Origin: Liolophura sinensis
Lineage: Eukaryota > Mollusca > Polyplacophora > Chitonida > Chitonidae
Length of the DNA stretch: 64,000 bases
Assembly (NCBI RefSeq): GCF_032854445.1
Contig: NC_088304.1
Coordinates: 5,952,001 to 6,016,000 of the forward strand
Reading direction: 5' to 3'
The translations under genes were made by a program, and so were the position numbers. The notes beneath the pieces were generated by a model. It worked only from the letters and a program-made list of their open reading frames with translations. It did no database searches and had not been told where the DNA came from. Every line of letters starts with the position of its first letter. The first letter of the stretch is position 1. Below, in pieces: positions 59,021-64,000 of this stretch.

Positions 59021-59717
59021 TTTCAGGAACAATTATTCTCTTACACTTTACATTAGTAAAGGTTTTCTTTGACATAAATCAAATATTGACGATATGACAA
59101 TGACTACTGAGTGATTATTAATTTGATAATACTGTAAGCGGCACAATGGACTAGGCTCAGGCATTACCAGACCCAGACATTACAATCTGTACTCTGTTTT
59201 CCTTCCTCACACCATTTTCACAAAACTTGGTGAATAAAATCTCTTTCTTACACAACCTGGTCGAGATTGTAACACCATCATTATGAGAAAAGTTATGAAA
59301 ACATGAGTTACGAAAGGTTTTGCGAAAATGAGTCTCAAGCTCTATATTTTACTGTCATTGTCAACATTCCTATTACAACATATTGCAGACATTTATACGG
59401 CCTTATCAAGTGGATGAATCGATCAGAATCAAGCAAAATGCTTCACTCAGAAAATACTAAACTTTAGGTGAAATACAGTACATCACAATGACATCGCAGA
59501 TCCTGTAATAGTTTGTTATATATATGTATATACCATATACATGCATCTAGTTATGTATCTCGTGCTAATCCAGGACCTAACTGGTTTACTGCACTTATAC
59601 AGTGGCCTACAGGCAACAATTTGAAAATGGTAACCCACAAGTGAACTTGCACGATATGTGACTTGGAAAAAATGGTTGTTAATATAAAGAGGCTTTGAAA
59701 CGTGATATTTTTCATCT

Positions 59718-62700
59718 TCAGTATTCCAAGAGTTCAGGGTCAACAGGTTCAAGGTCATCGCTGCCAATGGAGGGTATGGGTGAAACTCTCCCAATCAGGG
59801 GATCCCAGGTTTCTTTATAACCAAGAACAACTTCCTTTTCAGTGTCTTTCTTTGAGGATTCTGTTAAAGCAGTTTCTGCTACTTTTGAATTGTAATCTTG
59901 GTCATTTTCATTAACATTAACAATCATCTCATTACTGAGAGTGCTCTCAGTTTGGGGTTTCTCAGGATGATCTTGCGTTGTTGAACTTCTTGAATTTTGA
60001 TAATTTCCCTCCTCACCAGAACTGAAGTCATTGTCTATTTTCTTTTCAGTCTTTACCAAAGTTTCTTTATCATTACTGCTTTCAGAAAGAATCAAAATTT
60101 CTTTCTTGGAGTCAGCTTCAGGGATTTTCTCTTTCTCTATGGCTTCTTGGTTTTCTTTGTTACCCAGAAGAGACTGACTTGCAGATGTTCTGTTGAGAAC
60201 GTCACTAGATTCATTCCTGGAAATGACTGATGTTTGACTGCTGTTGGAAGAAGCAACAATGGAACTTCTATTAGATGGAATTGTTGTGTCTTTGTTCCAG
60301 TTGACACTTTCTTTCTCAGTGGCTGATCCTACCCTGACTTTCGTCACTTTGGGTTTGCTTTCCTTCCCCAGATTGCTAGAGCTTGTGCTAAGGCTCTCAA
60401 TATCTTTGCTATATTCTTTTGATGACAAAGGTTCAGCTTCAATGGAGTCCTTGCTACAATGGGAAACAATGCTGGTTTTGTTACCGTGGTTACTGGAGTC
60501 AGTAAAAAGATCTGTTGAAGACTTGGATGATTTCCTGCTGCTGACTTGATCTTTTCTACTTTTGGCAACCACATCGGTTTCTTCAGTGTAAGTTTCAGTT
60601 TCCAACATTGTTTTCCCTTCAGCACTTCTGACTGGCTTAGCATCAAAATTGCTTTCCTTTTGTGGAGAAGAATCTTTATCGTTCTTCTCTGCACCATCCA
60701 AGCCTGGTGTTTCTGTATCAGTTTTAAAGGTCTCTGTTTCAATATGTTGCTTTAACTGATCCGTCTTTTCTGATTTCTTTTTGGAAGCATCTTCCTGTGT
60801 TAAAGGTGCTTGTTTTTGGGACAAACTTTTCTTTGATGCTACAAGAAAGACGTAAAACATTAGAGCATCATAGTGTAATGACATTTGGACGTAACTTCAA
60901 TGATAGTGAGATAAACATTCTTCAAACTTATTTACTGTAATAATGGTGGATCTACCAGGGGATGCAGGCCTGTCCAAGCAATGCTCCATTAATTTGTTCA
61001 TTAATCATTTAACAATTTTACCACTGTGTTACCCAGTGGCAAGGAGAATTTAAAACACACAAGGGTTGCCCTGGCTTATAATAAAACCCTTTGGAACACA
61101 ATATTACAATCTAGGCCTGGCTCTGGTGATTAGGCTTAATGCCCAGATTAATCCCTGTCAGGAAATCAGGAAAATAACAAAGGACTTCAAAAGGTGCCAT
61201 GTTTTGCGCAAAGTCACAAAAAATTGCAAATTAGTTGCAAATTATTGTTAAAGTGAGCCCTCAATAGTATTGTCAATAATGTCTTTTATGTATAACAAAT
61301 AAAGATGTAGAGTATGAAATGTTGTGGAGCATGAAATGTTGTGGAGCATGAAATGCTGTGGAGCATGAAATGTTGTGGAGTATGAAATGTTGTGGAGTAT
61401 GAAATGTTGTGGAGCATGAAATGTTGTGGAGCATGAAATGTTGTGGAGCATGAAATGTTGTGGAGCATGAAATGTGGTGGAACTTGAAATGCTGTGGAGT
61501 ATGAAATGCTGTGAAGTATGAACTGTGGTGGAACATGAAATGCTGTGGAGCATGAAATGTGGTGGAGTACGAAATGTTGTGGAGCATGAGTATGAAATGC
61601 TGTGGAGCATGAAATGTTAAGAAGCATGAAATGTTGTGGAGCATGAAATGCTGTGGAGCATCAGTATGAAATATTGTGGAGCATGAAATGTGGAGTATGA
61701 AATGTTGTGGAGCATGAAATGCTGTGGAGCATGAAATGATGTGGAGCATGAAATCTTGTGGAGTATGAAATGCTGTGAAGCATGAACTGTGGTGGAACAT
61801 GAAATGCTGTGGAGCATGAAATGTTGTGGAGCATGAAATGTTGTGGAGGATGAAATGCTGTGGAGCATGAGTACAAAAGGTTGTGAGGCATAAAATACTG
61901 TGGAGCATAAGTATGAAATGTTGTGGAGCACGAAATGCTGTGAAGTATGAATTGTGGTGGAACATGAAATGTTGTTGAGTATGAAATGTTGTGGAGTATG
62001 AAATGTTGTTGAGTATGAAATTTTTAATACTATACTCAGCAATTTTCAGTTATATGACTATGGTCAGTTTTATGCCTAGGGAAAACTATGCCTTTCATAA
62101 CTTTTTGACCTTTCTCACATCTTGTGAGGTACAGATATGCTGTGCCATAGTGGTGGAAGATGAACAATCTTCAAGGAACGTTAGAGACTGTGCAAATGGC
62201 CATGCGAGCATCAACTTCTCTTTGTCACTGTCTATGGCCCACAAACACTGACAGCAAGGGAATTTATGAACTCCCTGTTCAACGCCGGTTTTGTGTGTTC
62301 TAGTCATTGAAAAACGAGTACCTCTAACCGCTAAACCATGGCTTGCTCATAACTGAATTATGTGGAGGTGCAGATACATGGCTCTGATTACACTGACTGT
62401 CCATCTGTTCTGTGATGCAAATTCTGTACAGCATCTGTTACCTGATTGGTTAGATGTGTCTACTCACAACTGATTTATGAGGAGGTGCAGTTACATGGTT
62501 CTGCTTACATTGACTGTCCCTCTGTTCTGTGATACAAATTCTGTGCAGCATCTGTTACCTGATTGGTTAAATGTGTCTGATCACAACTGATTTACGAGGA
62601 GATGCAGATACATGGTTCTGCTTACATTGACTGTCGATCTGTTCTGTGATGCAAATTCTGTGCAGCATCTGTTACCTGATTGGTTAGATGTGTCTACTCA

Positions 62701-63226
62701 CAACTGATTTATGAGGAGGTGCAAATACATGGTTCTGCTTACATTGACTGTCGATCTGTTCTGTGATGCAAATTCTGTACACCATCTGTTACCTGATTGG
62801 TTAAATGTGTCTACTCACAACTGATTTATGAGGAGGTGCAGATACATGGTTCTGCTTACATTGACTGTCCCTCTGTTCTGTGATACAAATTCTGTGCAGC
62901 ATCTGTTACCTGATTGGTTAAATGTGTCTGATCACAACTGATTTACGAGGAGATGCAGATACATGGTTCTTCTTACATTGACTGTTGATCTGTTCTGTGA
63001 TGCAAATTCTGTGCAGCATCTGTTACCTGATTGGTTAGATGTGCGTCCTATCCGCGACTTAGGTCTCACAGTTCCCTCCCTTGGTCTGTAACTGCCCGTG
63101 TCAATTGTCAGGGATGAACCAGACTGATCGGATGATATGTCAGATGACTCGTCACAATGTTTTGATTGGCTGGATTTTGTTTTCCGTTTTGAGTAGATCC
63201 TTTTCACATCATGGTCTTGGGGTGTT
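59718..63226 (-). CDS. Unidentified Ser/Glu/Lys-rich protein, C-terminal exons (partial)
   Basis: Minus strand. Two exons join in phase: 63226-63027 and 60838-59718 (stop TGA at 59720-59718). The first gives about 66 residues, TPQDHDVKRIYSKRKTKSSQ onwards, with Ser/Asp clusters and a basic RPKSRIGRTSNQ end. The second gives about 372 low-complexity residues rich in S, E, K, T and N, predicted disordered, ending with a proline/acidic motif WDPLIGRVSPIPSIGSDDLE and a final PVDPELLEY. The first exon needs two bases from an upstream exon, so the gene extends right, at least past 63226. I do not recognise the family. The conserved-looking C-terminal motif may be a short binding peptide. The 2188-bp intron contains two tandem arrays, one of which repeats the upstream exon's 3' edge. 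Confidence 0.6.
61303..62022. repeat. Minisatellite, 17-bp unit, about 42 copies
   Basis: The unit is ATGAAATGTTGTGGAGC with variants GCTGTGG, GTGGTGGAAC and GCTGTGAAGT, and occasional 9-10-bp partial units (ATGAGT, CATCAGT). Because 17 is not a multiple of three, each frame cycles through the same 17-residue pattern, so overlapping long open frames arise in all three minus-strand frames. It lies inside the intron of the right-hand gene. Confidence 0.96.
62347..63045. repeat. Tandem repeat, 117-bp unit, six copies, overlapping an exon edge
   Basis: ACCTGATTGG recurs at exactly 117-bp spacing (CCT at 62441, 62558, 62675, 62792, 62909, 63026). Units also share GTGTCTACTCACAACTGATT, GAGGAGGTGCAGATACATGG and TTACATTGACTGT. 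Variants of units 1-2 recur in units 4-5, giving a 351-bp higher-order period. The rightmost copy ends inside the coding exon 63226-63027, so the repeat includes the last bases of that exon and its splice donor. Confidence 0.96.
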
Positions 63227-64000
63227 CTGAAATTTAATTATTTAAACAGTAAACAAATTGAATAGATGCAAAATATTTCAAAACTTTACTTCAGCCTTTG
63301 AGCCTGCAGACTCATACATGTATGTCATGAAACAGCGAGAGGACAATGCAAGTCGAGTCAGTGAAGGCCCGGTCGGACTCACTAGTAACTGACCAGTTTA
63401 CAGTTAGGCCTCCTGATTTATATCTAGTCAATCAGGAAGTGCACTAAAAATGCCTCAGTGAGCACAGACACCATGCGATAATCAGTGATTGACAGCTAGT
63501 TCAATTTTAGTTACAGCTAGCACAGGGAGTTATCTAAGAAAACAGAGAAAACCGTTCATAGATGTATCTACAAAAACCTTTTACAAAAAGAAAAATACAT
63601 AGTGTAGTTGGATTTTGGAGATTTTTCTGATAATTTACATACCAAGTTGTTGCATTTCTCATAATAAAGGAAAAGTTATGATTGGGTTTATCTATAATCT
63701 GGACCTGAATGCCATTGGTTTTATCGTAGAAATGTGGTACCCTTTGTACCAAGTTTGGCTCAGTCATTTGTGTGAATTACACTGGTGAAGTCAATCAGTC
63801 TCCAGGGTGTTTAGTCCATGGTGTAGCAGCTATCCCAGAACTGGGCGGTAGTATGGGAAGCTGCAGAAAATGAATCTTGTCAGTAAATCCTGTGATTTGT
63901 ATCCATTTGTGTGTACATGTGAATGTGTCAGAGTAATTGGTTTTGACTGAATGGCAGGTAAAACTGAAAGTATCACCTATGAAGCTACATACATAAATGG
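63227..64000. other. Right edge, probably intron or 5' part of the right-hand minus-strand gene
   Basis: Minus-strand sequence upstream of the exon starting at 63226. A 41-codon open stretch from an ATG at 63767 (TEPNLVQRVPHFYDKTNGI) ends at a GTATGT donor at 63643, but joining it to the 63226 exon creates a stop codon. If it is coding, another exon must lie between. No repeat family was recognised here. Confidence 0.35.

Larger units (their letters stand above)
52604..59717. other. Region between VPS29 and the right-hand minus-strand gene
   Basis: The VPS29 3' UTR starts here and probably ends near the AATAAA at 53133. The rest holds a 25-base T run near 53818, short CTGAAGGTCAGTTA repeats at 54190-54285, tandem arrays at 54556, 57200 and 58304, and SINEs at 56490 and 58890. 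A block at 55520-55625 (GGGACTATAGGTTTACACC, then GTCTGTCTGTC) looks like another dispersed repeat. The 3' UTR of the minus-strand gene must extend left from 59717. No further coding exon is recognised. Confidence 0.55.

Noticed and set aside
61273-61965. 230-codon minus-strand open frame with HNISCSTTFHAPQHF repeats
   Set aside because: Product of the 17-bp minisatellite; equivalent frames exist in the other two phases. Intronic.
63643-63767. Possible exon encoding MTEPNLVQRVPHFYDK
   Set aside because: It has a good donor, but joining it to the next exon at 63226 produces a stop codon; kept only as a note in the right-edge region.
1-64000. CRISPR arrays, bacterial operons, phage or integrated viral genes
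   Set aside because: The repeats are contiguous tandem arrays or SINEs without spacers. Genes are spliced and no reverse transcriptase, integrase, capsid or phage-like frame was seen.

Overview
The window is nuclear DNA from an animal. Genes have many short exons with GT/AG introns, are widely spaced, and are interspersed with tRNA-derived SINEs and minisatellites. The two main SINE families end in TTGAGTACGGCGTAAAACACC-like and AAGTACGACGTTAAACCCC-like tails followed by AAATA or ACTC/ATTC repeats, a style I associate with molluscs and other lophotrochozoans. I infer a mollusc or close relative; nothing in the sequence names the species.

Layout. (1) 207-4552, minus: the 5' and middle part of a proline-rich gene that may be PRR11-like and runs off the left edge. 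(2) 5572-20277, plus: a complete 18-exon RNF10 (RING finger protein 10, 796 aa), head to head with gene 1 across about 1 kb of shared promoter. (3) 20278-25286: intergenic DNA with a ~164-bp tandem repeat and SINEs. (4) 25287-28957, plus: a two-exon HtrL/YibB-family membrane protein (310 aa) whose single intron is mostly a ~1.9-kb, 48-bp minisatellite. (5) 28958-34200: repeat-rich intergenic DNA. (6) 34606-37582 and 41126-44118, plus: two tandem five-exon paralogues (679 and 681 aa) of the kyphoscoliosis-peptidase/hillarin transglutaminase-like family. They lie inside a larger duplicated segment, and both appear to lack all three catalytic residues. (7) 44119-47600: intergenic. (8) 47677-52603, plus: complete four-exon VPS29 (182 aa), the retromer subunit. 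(9) 52604-59717: VPS29 3' region and repeats. (10) 59718-63226, minus: the last two recognised exons of an unidentified Ser/Glu/Lys-rich protein whose 5' end lies to the right; its intron holds a 17-bp and a 117-bp tandem array.

The genes do not form a pathway. RNF10 and VPS29 are conserved housekeeping genes. The HtrL/YibB-like gene and the tandem pseudoenzyme pair are the more lineage-specific content. The strongest leads are the catalytically dead transglutaminase-like pair with signs of recent gene conversion, and a 117-bp array that copies an exon edge with its 5' splice site six times. Exon borders were placed by reading splice signals and checking codon phase. RNF10, VPS29, the HtrL/YibB-like gene and both transglutaminase-like genes sum to exact multiples of three. 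The left-hand and right-hand minus-strand genes are incomplete and less certain.
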